Of a DNA stretch of 64,000 bases, positions 53,344 through 60,590 are shown one piece after another. Origin of the DNA: Chitinophagaceae bacterium (lineage in GTDB: Bacteria > Bacteroidota > Bacteroidia > Chitinophagales > Chitinophagaceae). The notes beneath the pieces are model-generated. The model did not search any database. It was not told the origin of the DNA and saw only the letters and a program-made list of their open reading frames with translations. Every line of letters begins with the position of its first letter. The first letter of the stretch is position 1. Made by a program: the position numbers and the translations under genes. The stretch lies in assembly GCA_016719015.1 (NCBI GenBank), contig JADKAZ010000001.1:558001-622000 (forward strand), given 5' to 3'.

Positions 53344-54293
53344 TTCAGGTTTATGTTTTTTGATGTGTAGATTTTATCATTTTCATCAACAATGATACAG
53401 GCAAGTCCTTTTACCTGGTTCACCATATCCAGGCCAACTTTTATTCCCATAATCATAACAGGTGTTGCCATAGCATCGGCCACTTCTGCATTCGGACTGA
53501 TGATCGTTACACTTTTAATTCCGGTAACGGGTAATCCTGTTTTAGGATCAATGGTATGAGAATATCTTTTCCCATTAATAGTAATAAATTTTTCATAATT
53601 ACCGGAAGTTGCGATGGCCATATCTGTTATACTGAGATAAGAGAAAGGATGATGGGCTGAATCGGGATCAGCAATGCCGATTGTCCACTCTTTGCCATTG
53701 GGCTGATAGCCCCATGCAGTAAGATCACCGGCTGCATTTACAATTCCGCTTTCCACTCCTTTTTGTTGAAGAATATATTTTGCCCGTTCTGCTGCATATC
53801 CTTTGCCTATTCCTCCAAAGCCAATCCGCATCCCCTTCTCTTTTAAAAATACAGTACATTTTTTTCCATCCAGTATCACATTCCTGTAATTAATAAGGTG
53901 TACCGCTTTTTTGGCCGTTTCCGCATCGGGCAAAGAAGTCATATTCTTATCAAAATTCCAGAGTTTCTTGTCTACTGAACCGTAGGTTATATCGAAGGCA
54001 CCTTGGGTAACATCTGATATTCTTTTGGAACGGTGTATAATATCAAATACTTCTCTATCAACTTTTACAGGGGCTATACCGGCATTACGGTTGATAAGAT
54101 TGGTCTGACTGCTTTCGTTAAAAGTGGTCAATAATTTTTCAATCCGGCTGATTTCAGCCACTGCATCATCAATCTTTGCCAATCCTTCTTTTTCATTATC
54201 TGCTACTACTGTAATCTCAAACCTGTTACCCATCAATTTGAGCACTTTGCGTTGAAGTGTTGGCAATATCGTGAGTGTATCACTTATGGGCAC
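53340..54293 (-). CDS. apbE: FAD:protein FMN transferase ApbE, no export signal visible
   Basis: A 317-residue enzyme that moves FMN from FAD onto a Thr or Ser of target proteins, normally in the periplasm. Signatures: LMGNRFEITVVADNEKEGLAKIDDAVAEISRIEKLLTTFNESSQTNLINRNAG, FDITYGSVDKKLWNFDK, GGIGKGYAAERAKYILQQKGV, NAAGDLTAWG and the metal/FAD region ISPNAEVADAMATPVMIMG. GTG 54293 is the only plausible start ahead of the conserved region; an in-frame TAG lies two codons upstream. So there is neither a lipobox nor a Sec signal, unlike most ApbE proteins. It overlaps the thioredoxin gene by 14 bases and the DUF4266 gene by four. Confidence 0.9.
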   Translation of the reverse strand: MPISDTLTILPTLQRKVLKLMGNRFEITVVADNEKEGLAKIDDAVAEISRIEKLLTTFNESSQTNLINRNAGIAPVKVDREVFDIIHRSKRISDVTQGAFDITYGSVDKKLWNFDKNMTSLPDAETAKKAVHLINYRNVILDGKKCTVFLKEKGMRIGFGGIGKGYAAERAKYILQQKGVESGIVNAAGDLTAWGYQPNGKEWTIGIADPDSAHHPFSYLSITDMAIATSGNYEKFITINGKRYSHTIDPKTGLPVTGIKSVTIISPNAEVADAMATPVMIMGIKVGLDMVNQVKGLACIIVDENDKIYTSKNINLK

Positions 54294-54720
54294 TGACTAT
54301 GTCATTTAGTTGCCTGGTAAATTCCTCTGCTGTCATATTGGGGAATCCCTCCCATGATTTAATAACTTTACCTTCTGCGTTCAGCAATAATGTGTAAGGG
54401 AAAATGCCTTTGGGGTTGTATTTATCTGCCAGCTTATTGTTCTTCTTTTGAAGATCTTTCGAAAGCTGGTTCTTTTTTAGCCGGGGGAAATTCGCATTGA
54501 TCAATACCAGGCTGCTGTCAGCATAGCTTTGGAAAGCAGGAGTTTCAAAAACCTGTTTGGTGAGTTTAATGCAGGGAATACACCAATCGGAGCCTGAAAA
54601 ATTAAGAAGAATCAGCTTATGTTCTTTCTCCGCTTTTTTCTTTGCATTCTCAAAATCAGTTTCCCAGCCAGTTATAGAAAGTAAAAAAAGACCAAGAAAC
54701 AAAGATGAGAATACCCGCAT
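54280..54720 (-). CDS. Thioredoxin-family exported protein (CxxC: CIPC)
   Basis: A 146-residue thioredoxin-fold protein with a Sec signal (MRVFSSLFLGLFLLSITG). The active site is SDWCIPCIKL, with cis-Pro-type GIFPYTLLLNAEGKVIKSWEGF downstream. The order FENAKKKAEKEHKLILLNFSGSDW is how the DsbD-gamma-like/thioredoxin-7 group starts. It leads the operon with apbE, the DUF4266 lipoprotein and the DUF3570 barrel; its likely task is keeping cysteines (perhaps those of the GGGCGCN tail) reduced outside the cytosol. A TAGATTTG box at 54738-54745 lies just upstream. Confidence 0.88.
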   Translation of the reverse strand: MRVFSSLFLGLFLLSITGWETDFENAKKKAEKEHKLILLNFSGSDWCIPCIKLTKQVFETPAFQSYADSSLVLINANFPRLKKNQLSKDLQKKNNKLADKYNPKGIFPYTLLLNAEGKVIKSWEGFPNMTAEEFTRQLNDIVSAHK

Positions 54721-54737
54721 ACAATAAAATTAAGTAC

Positions 54738-54745
54738 CAAATCTA
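54738..54745 (-). promoter_or_regulatory. Putative -7 box of the thioredoxin-apbE operon
   Basis: Reads TAGATTTG on the minus strand, an exact TAnnTTTG match, 18 bases ahead of the thioredoxin ATG. No TTG at the -33 distance. Confidence 0.4.
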
Positions 54746-54829
54746 ACGTTGATGTGATATGTAAAGTATGACTTTTGTCACATTAACAAAGGATTACATT
54801 TATCACTCTACAGATTTTATCCCTTTTTT

Positions 54830-56152
54830 TTACTCCAAACCAAACATTCCTTTATTGAGTTGCTGCAATATTTGTGTCTTGTATTGTGCAGGCAGCAGTA
54901 GTGAAATATTATGTGGGCTTCCTCCATAAGAAACCATGCGAACAGGTATGTTCATGATAGAGCCGAATAGTTTTTTCACCATATCTTCTGTCCGGGATAT
55001 CTCATTTCCTACTACTGAAATGATAACCTGGTTCTCATCTACTTCCACGGTTCCAAATGGCTCGAGTTCTTTTAATATCTCTTTAAGATGAGTCGGATTA
55101 TCTATAGTTAATGATACTGCTACTTCAGAAGTAGTAATCATATCTATTGGTGTCCGGTATTTTTCAAAGACTTCAAATATCTTCCGCAGAAAACCATAGG
55201 CCAGTAACATGCGGCTGCTCTTAATGCGGATGGCAATGATATTATCTTTTGCTGCCACAGCCTTCACCCCCACACTACCAGCTTTTTCTGTGATTAATGT
55301 TCCCCTGGCATCAGGTTGCATTGTATTGAGCAACTTAACCGGGATATTATATTGCTGTGCCGGCCAGATAGAAGCCGGGTGCAAGATCTTTGCACCGAAA
55401 TAGGCCAGCTCTGCTGCTTCATCAAAACTCATCTGTTCTACCGGAACCGTTTTCTTTACCACTCTTGGGTCATTATTATGCATACCGTCAATATCTGTCC
55501 ATATTTCACAAACAGTTGCATTGATAGCAGCAGCAATCAAAGAGGCGCTGTAATCACTACCACCCCTTTTCAGATTATCCACTTCTCCCCTTGCATTGCG
55601 GCAGATATAACCCTGTGTAACAAAAAATTTCTTGTCATTATGTTGTTTCAGTAGTTGCGTAAGTTTTACTTTAATACTGCCGATCTGTGGTTCATCATAA
55701 TTATCAATGGTCATAAACTCCAGGGCAGGTAATAAAAGATGATTGATGCCCTGCTCTTCCAGGTACACACAGAACAACTTTGTAGAAAGTAGCTCACCCT
55801 GAGCCAGGATGTCTTTACTCAATGCTTCGCTGTAAGATATTTTCAAAATGATATTCAGGAATTCAAAATGTTCGGCAACGATAGCTTTTGCTTTTGCAAT
55901 AGTTGCTGGCTTTTTTACGAGGTCAGTAATAAAAGACTGGTAATGCGCTTCCAGTTTGTCAATACATTGTTTGGCCGTATTACGATCGCCATTAGCAATA
56001 TGATTTCCGATCTCTACCAATGCATTGGTTGTACCGGACAATGCAGATAATACTACGATTACAGGTTCTGTTTCTTTTGTTACCAGCGTTACGATCTGGT
56101 GCATACGTTCAGGCTTCCCCACACTGGTACCGCCAAACTTCATTACTTTCAT
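54830..56152 (-). CDS. lysC: Aspartate kinase (monofunctional)
   Basis: A 440-residue kinase phosphorylating aspartate, the first step to lysine, threonine and methionine. The kinase domain starts MKVMKFGGTSVGKPERM, with VVLSALSGTTNALVEIG, FVTQGYICRNARGEVDNLKRGGSDYSASLIAAA and EIWTDIDGMHNNDPRVVK. Two ACT domains (from about residue 295) carry the allosteric region: AIRIKSSRMLLAYGFLRKIFEVF, and IISVVGNEISRTEDMVKKLFG. No homoserine dehydrogenase domain is attached. A promoter-like sequence is found upstream, and no lysine riboswitch fits in the 135-base gap. Confidence 0.95.
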   Translation of the reverse strand: MKVMKFGGTSVGKPERMHQIVTLVTKETEPVIVVLSALSGTTNALVEIGNHIANGDRNTAKQCIDKLEAHYQSFITDLVKKPATIAKAKAIVAEHFEFLNIILKISYSEALSKDILAQGELLSTKLFCVYLEEQGINHLLLPALEFMTIDNYDEPQIGSIKVKLTQLLKQHNDKKFFVTQGYICRNARGEVDNLKRGGSDYSASLIAAAINATVCEIWTDIDGMHNNDPRVVKKTVPVEQMSFDEAAELAYFGAKILHPASIWPAQQYNIPVKLLNTMQPDARGTLITEKAGSVGVKAVAAKDNIIAIRIKSSRMLLAYGFLRKIFEVFEKYRTPIDMITTSEVAVSLTIDNPTHLKEILKELEPFGTVEVDENQVIISVVGNEISRTEDMVKKLFGSIMNIPVRMVSYGGSPHNISLLLPAQYKTQILQQLNKGMFGLE

Positions 56153-56203
56153 GTTAGTCCCCCTTCAAAATTTACAGGATGATTGAATAAGCAGGCAAGT
56201 CCG

Positions 56204-56237
56204 CAAAGATAAGATTCACGGATAATACATGAACAAA
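56204..56237 (-). promoter_or_regulatory. Putative promoter of lysC
   Basis: On the minus strand TTTG (56237-56234), a 22-base spacer and TATCTTTG (56211-56204), close to the TTTG-N19..21-TAnnTTTG consensus. Initiation near 56197 would leave a leader of about 45 bases. Confidence 0.5.
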
Positions 56238-56287
56238 TAACGCCGTACTGGTTAATAGCAAAGGAAAGATAATCCCACAAATAATAC

Positions 56288-57163
56288 TTAAATCGTTTTA
56301 TAAAAAAACAACACCTTATTGGATAGCTGAAATCCTGCCGTAGTAGAATAAATAAATTTAACCGGATATCCGTCGCCTCTATAGGTATAAACATATGACT
56401 CCGTTTCAAGTGGGCCGCCCATCTCCATATATTGAATCTGCGATGGATTATTCTTTTGAACCAACCAGCTTTGCCAGTCCGGAGTATCGGCTTCGGGATA
56501 TTTTGTTTTAAATGCCTTTAAAATCGGGTTGGGTTTAGTATCATAAACTGCCTGTACAGATTCAAAAGTGTTTGTCCCGGTTACCAGTGTTTGAGAAACT
56601 AAATTTCCGGCTGTAAAAGTAACAGTGAGCAATGAGTTATTGCTGGTTTGTAACACAAAGTTGCCCCCGTTAAAGTCGTAAGTCCTGAGACCCTTGCTGA
56701 CAGTTGTACCTGAAATACTGTACTGCCTGACAACTGCCCCGATCACACTATTTGTATTATCATGTGTTATAGTGGAATCCTTAACGATAAATCCATTGGA
56801 ATAAGTATAGTAGGTTGTATCGGTATAATCCCACAAACCGGTATATACTTCCCGGCTGATTTTTTTGTAGGGTAATGTATCGTTACCAGCATATAAAAAG
56901 TCTGTTACCGAGGAGGCAATAAATCCGGTCCCGTATAGCTGGGTACTCTTGCTTAATCTTTTTACATTATCATAGCTAAAAAACATTTTTTCCGTTGTAT
57001 CTGCACCGGCAGGAAGAGTAGTGTCCAATGCAATTATCTTGTCAATAAAGCTGCTGTCGCTTTGGATTAAAACAGGCAAATTTCCTTCCACTTCTTTCTG
57101 ACAGGAAGAAAAGGAGGACACCATAAATAAAGCAATGATTAAACTGGCAAATAATAATCTCAT
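56288..57163 (-). CDS. Hypothetical lipoprotein
   Basis: A 291-residue predicted lipoprotein: the leader MRLLFASLIIALFMVSSFSSC ends at Cys21. The mature part is beta-rich and reads like the cell-surface or periplasmic proteins of Bacteroidota with DUF4595-like YD-type strands (KMFFSYDNVKRLSKSTQLYGTG-like start, TYYTYSNGFIVKDSTI, GNLVSQTLVTGTNTFESVQAVYDTKPNPILKAFKT, ESYVYTYRGDGYPVKFIYST). I do not assign a function. The gap from the Ldh-family gene upstream is 10 bases, so it may share its transcript. Confidence 0.7.
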   Translation of the reverse strand: MRLLFASLIIALFMVSSFSSCQKEVEGNLPVLIQSDSSFIDKIIALDTTLPAGADTTEKMFFSYDNVKRLSKSTQLYGTGFIASSVTDFLYAGNDTLPYKKISREVYTGLWDYTDTTYYTYSNGFIVKDSTITHDNTNSVIGAVVRQYSISGTTVSKGLRTYDFNGGNFVLQTSNNSLLTVTFTAGNLVSQTLVTGTNTFESVQAVYDTKPNPILKAFKTKYPEADTPDWQSWLVQKNNPSQIQYMEMGGPLETESYVYTYRGDGYPVKFIYSTTAGFQLSNKVLFFYKTI

Positions 57164-57173
57164 AAAATAAAGG

Positions 57174-58262
57174 CTAATTAATCAGTAAAGATATTGAAAC
57201 CCTTTCAGCTAATTTATTCAGATCTTCTATTACTACATCCAATAAAGGTATCCCCTTGTTCATCCTTTCAATTTCAAAACCCCTCTCAGGGTCACCCGGC
57301 ACTAAAACTTTTTCTTCCCCGGGAATTGTTCTACAGGAACGAAACCCCTGTATCCAATGGTCCATATCTTTTTTAAATTCAGTCGCCGGACGAAAGGCAT
57401 CTATTCTCATGGCTCCAAGAAAATGGCCGATACCTTTTCCGGGTTGTTGTGCTGGCATCGGTACATAAGCAGGAAACGGAGGCACCCACGGCGCATAATT
57501 GGCTCCACTTAGCAAGGCAGAAAAAATATCAACGATTGCACCCAATGCATATCCCTTATGAGAACCATGTTCCCGGTCACCGCCCAATGGTAATAATGCA
57601 CCGCCTTTCTTTAAAATATTGGCATCCGTAGATGAGTTGCCATCAGCATCCTGTACCCAACCAGTTGGTGTATCAGCATTTTTTCGTTGCAAAATTTCTA
57701 ATTTACCATTGGCAGCAGTGGTAGTGGCAAGGTCGGCTACAAATGCAGGTTCGCTACCGGCAGGAGCTGCTACACAAATTGGATTTGTACCAAGCATTTT
57801 GTCAATAGAAAAAGTAGGAGCGACTAACGGGCTTGCATTAGTCATAGCAATACCCATCATATCATATTGTAAAGGCATCATTGCATGATGAGCTGCAATT
57901 CCAAAGTGATTACTGTTTTGTACGCTTACCCAACCAGTACCAACCTGTTTTGCTTTTTCAATAGCAATCTCCATGGCGAACGGAGCAATCACTAATCCTA
58001 ATCCGCTATCACCATCGACCACTGCTGTTGATGGGGTTTCATGAATGATTTTTATATCAGGTGTGGCATTTATTCTTTTTGCTTCCCACAAACGTACATA
58101 GCCGCTGAGTCTTGCCACACCGTGTGAATCAATTCCCCGCAGATCGGCAGACAATAATGCTTTAGTGGCAGTGTCTGCATGTTCATCACTGCAGCCAATT
58201 GTTTGAAAAACTGATTTTGTAAAATCAAATAATTGCTTATAGGAAAATAGTTGTTCACTCAT
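57174..58262 (-). CDS. Ldh-family NAD(P)-dependent dehydrogenase (malate/L-lactate/ureidoglycolate type)
   Basis: A 362-residue soluble dehydrogenase of the MDH2/type-2 lactate/malate family. Signatures: LLSADLRGIDSHGVARLSGYVRLWEA, AVVDGDSGLGLVIAPFAMEIAIEKAKQVGTGWVSVQNSNHFGIAAHHAMMPLQYDMMGIAMTNASPLVAP, GTNPICVAAPAG and HKGYALGAIVDIFSALLSG. The catalytic His is in NSNHFG. It reduces a 2-keto acid; the exact acid cannot be read. The gene lies upstream of the Gfo/Idh operon's end in transcription terms only by 106 bases of spacer with repeats, so linkage to that sugar operon is possible but not certain. Confidence 0.9.
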   Translation of the reverse strand: MSEQLFSYKQLFDFTKSVFQTIGCSDEHADTATKALLSADLRGIDSHGVARLSGYVRLWEAKRINATPDIKIIHETPSTAVVDGDSGLGLVIAPFAMEIAIEKAKQVGTGWVSVQNSNHFGIAAHHAMMPLQYDMMGIAMTNASPLVAPTFSIDKMLGTNPICVAAPAGSEPAFVADLATTTAANGKLEILQRKNADTPTGWVQDADGNSSTDANILKKGGALLPLGGDREHGSHKGYALGAIVDIFSALLSGANYAPWVPPFPAYVPMPAQQPGKGIGHFLGAMRIDAFRPATEFKKDMDHWIQGFRSCRTIPGEEKVLVPGDPERGFEIERMNKGIPLLDVVIEDLNKLAERVSISLLIN

Positions 58263-58301
58263 AATACAAAGAAAGGAAAAAATTACCGCTGGGGCGAAAC
58301 T

Positions 58302-58319
58302 TGCCTACCGGAAGGTAGG
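58302..58319. repeat. Palindromic repeat, copy 2
   Basis: TGCCTACCGGAAGGTAGG, a perfect hairpin CCTACC-GGAA-GGTAGG. It shares 13 of 18 bases with the copy at 27198-27215. A short tandem CTCTGC phrase (58346-58357) follows, of the CTCTGCGTCTCTGCGG kind seen between genes in many bacteria. Confidence 0.55.
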
Positions 58320-58368
58320 GACGCAGTGTGATTGTATTTCTGCACCTCTGCATCTCTGCGGTAAAAAA

Positions 58369-59757
58369 TCATCGCACCTTCATATTAACAGGATCCCAAT
58401 TAAATACTTTCTTTTGAAAATAACTTTCATTACAAGCTAAACAGGGAGCCGCAGCCCGGAAACCAAAAGTGGCATCTTCCACTACCGGCTTGCCGTTGCG
58501 TACGGATTCAAAGAAATTGACAAAATGATCGAACCGGTCATCATAACCTGGTGGTGCCATAAATCGCAGTGGTGGCGCATCTTTAGTCTGCCCTTCTGCA
58601 TCGGGGAATTTTTGTTTATAGTTTCGCCATATCTCTTGTTGCATCGCTTCCGGATAAGTATCCAGTGCGTCCCACCCACCAATATTCGGATGCTTTGAGA
58701 ATTTATTCCGGTAAATCGTAAAATCATTCCAGCCAAAATCAATTACACCTTCGGTTCCGTAAAATTTTACTTTGCCGCTTTCTACTTTTTCTGCTCCACT
58801 GGCAAGATTTACTTTCAACAATACCTGGAAAGCCGGATGTTCTTTACTGGCTTTGTATTCCATTACACTGGTCATAACATCGGGAACGTTGCGGCCATCT
58901 TTCCAATAACTTAAATCACCGGTGGCAAAAATTCTTGATGGTCCTTTCGAATCCGTTAAAAAATGAATGCCGGACAAAAGATGTACAAACAGATCACCCG
59001 CCACTCCAGTACCATATTCTTTATAATTGCGCCACCAGAAAAAACGTTTGGCATCAAAAGGTGTTTGCTGATTAGCTTTTAAATATTTTTTCCAGGCAAT
59101 GGTTTCTGTACCGGCATCTAAGGGCATTGTATACTGCCAGGCACCCAGGGCGGTATGACGATCAAAAGAAGCTTCAATACAATTCAATTGTCCTATCTCG
59201 CCGGCTTTATAAAATTTCTTTGCCTCAGCATAAGCAATGCTGCTAACCCGTTGACTGCCCACCTGCAACACAACTCCAGTTTGTTTTTGAACATTGATCA
59301 CTTCCCATCCCTGGCTTAACTGGTGTACCACTGGTTTTTCGCAATACACAGCTTTCCTTTTCCGCATGGCATCGATAGAAATTTTATCATGCCATTGGTC
59401 GCTGGTGCAAATAATTACTGCATCAATATCACTACGGTTCAACAATTCTTCATATGACTGCGTAGTAAAAAATTGTTGACCATATAATTCCTTAGCTCTT
59501 TCCAATCTCCCTTTATACAAATCACAAACAGCAACCAATTTTACACCGGGCACTTCTAATATAGTTTTAGCATTCCGGTTCCCCATAATACCAAACCCGA
59601 TAATGCCGACATTAATAGTATCTACAGAAGTAACCTTTTTCCCGTAAGGAATAATCCTTTTCTCAATTTCTTCTTCACTAACTCCGGCATAAGAAGTTAA
59701 CGGGGCTGCTAATGACGCAGCTCCGAATTGTTTAAGAAATTTTCTTCTTGATGACAT
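58369..59757 (-). CDS. Gfo/Idh/MocA-family oxidoreductase with Tat signal
   Basis: A 462-residue exported sugar oxidoreductase. The N-terminus SRRKFLKQFG plus hydrophobic stretch is a textbook twin-arginine signal. The Rossmann domain reads INVGIIGFGIMGNRNAKTIL with VAVCDLYKGRLERAKE, YEELLNRSDIDAVIICTSDQWHDKISIDAM, and the catalytic EKPVVHQLSQGWEVI. The C-terminal domain has GTGVAGDLFVHLLSGIHFLTD (His as in the family's active site) and ends in CNESYFQKKVFNWDP. It oxidises a sugar hydroxyl with a tightly held NAD(P), probably in the periplasm. It follows the isomerase gene by eight bases. Confidence 0.92.
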   Translation of the reverse strand: MSSRRKFLKQFGAASLAAPLTSYAGVSEEEIEKRIIPYGKKVTSVDTINVGIIGFGIMGNRNAKTILEVPGVKLVAVCDLYKGRLERAKELYGQQFFTTQSYEELLNRSDIDAVIICTSDQWHDKISIDAMRKRKAVYCEKPVVHQLSQGWEVINVQKQTGVVLQVGSQRVSSIAYAEAKKFYKAGEIGQLNCIEASFDRHTALGAWQYTMPLDAGTETIAWKKYLKANQQTPFDAKRFFWWRNYKEYGTGVAGDLFVHLLSGIHFLTDSKGPSRIFATGDLSYWKDGRNVPDVMTSVMEYKASKEHPAFQVLLKVNLASGAEKVESGKVKFYGTEGVIDFGWNDFTIYRNKFSKHPNIGGWDALDTYPEAMQQEIWRNYKQKFPDAEGQTKDAPPLRFMAPPGYDDRFDHFVNFFESVRNGKPVVEDATFGFRAAAPCLACNESYFQKKVFNWDPVNMKVR

Positions 59758-59765
59758 ATACGTTA

Positions 59766-60587
59766 TTACAGCTTTCCCAATTGGCCGAGATAATATAGAA
59801 CATTCTGCTGCATATCAGCCATATTCTTAGCGGGGTTGATTTCATACTCAAGCGAAATAGATCCTTTAAACTTTTGCCGCTTCAGCTCTTTCAGCACTTC
59901 TGGTATATTACAAACTCCCTGTCCCAGTAAAGTATCTTCGGCAGCAGCCACATTAAACTGCTTTATATCCTTTAAATGCAGCCCCCAAATTTTTCCATCC
60001 AATTTTTTCAAAGCAGCTTGTATATCCACTCCACTTCTTGCCCAATGCCCAATATCCGGCCAGGCGCCAATATTTTTTCTTCCGTTCATTGCCGCTACCA
60101 TTGAATCCGGTTGCCAGTAGTGGCTGGAGGGTTTGGGATGACAATGAAGTGCTACTTTTATTTTATACTTCATACCCAACCTGTTGAATTCATCAAGGTC
60201 AGCCCATTCCGGTTCTGCAGTGATGACCGGGATATCCATATACTTCGCAAATTCAAAAAACTTTTCAAGGTTATCTTTATTATAGTAATATTTATCTATC
60301 ACCCCGAGGGCAACGATTTTGACCTGCCGGTATGTTAAAAACTCTTTTATCTTATCCCTGGCAATTTTATCCATTGTATAACTAAATACACCGGGAAGAT
60401 CGGCACCTACCCGCTGACCGGGATACACTTCCAAAGATTTAACTCCCAAACTATCTGCCTTCTCTACAGATTGCAAAAAGGTGGATGTATGAAACGTCCA
60501 TGTCTGGATAGAAAGCCGCCAGTCTTTTTGTGCTGTTACAAAAAATGCAGAGAGAAAAAAGTAAAAAAATAAAAAATGTTTTTTCAT
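59766..60587 (-). CDS. Exported sugar phosphate isomerase/epimerase-like TIM barrel
   Basis: A 273-residue AP-endonuclease-2-fold protein with Sec signal (MKKHFLFFYFFLSAFFVTAQ). The metal/substrate residues are visible as ITAEPEWADL, ALHCHPKPSSHYW, AWPDIGHWARSG and the closing SISLEYEINP (Glu ... His ... Asp ... Glu). Such proteins isomerise or epimerise keto-sugars or act on inositol-type compounds. It starts three bases after the FAD oxidoreductase stop and precedes the Gfo/Idh gene, so the three are one operon acting together in the periplasm. Confidence 0.88.
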   Translation of the reverse strand: MKKHFLFFYFFLSAFFVTAQKDWRLSIQTWTFHTSTFLQSVEKADSLGVKSLEVYPGQRVGADLPGVFSYTMDKIARDKIKEFLTYRQVKIVALGVIDKYYYNKDNLEKFFEFAKYMDIPVITAEPEWADLDEFNRLGMKYKIKVALHCHPKPSSHYWQPDSMVAAMNGRKNIGAWPDIGHWARSGVDIQAALKKLDGKIWGLHLKDIKQFNVAAAEDTLLGQGVCNIPEVLKELKRQKFKGSISLEYEINPAKNMADMQQNVLYYLGQLGKL

Positions 60588-60590
60588 AAA

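Noticed and set aside
56153..56287. Lysine riboswitch upstream of lysC
   Set aside because: The gap is only 135 bases and holds a promoter with initiation about 45 bases from the ATG, too little room for the large lysine aptamer.
56149..56409. An 86-codon frame upstream of lysC on the minus strand
   Set aside because: It overlaps the end of the lipoprotein gene and the lysC promoter, and the sequence has no domain or leader.
58341..58357. Tandem CTCTGC phrase as a regulatory element
   Set aside because: It is very short, sits behind a palindrome and resembles a phrase often seen between genes; nothing shows regulation.
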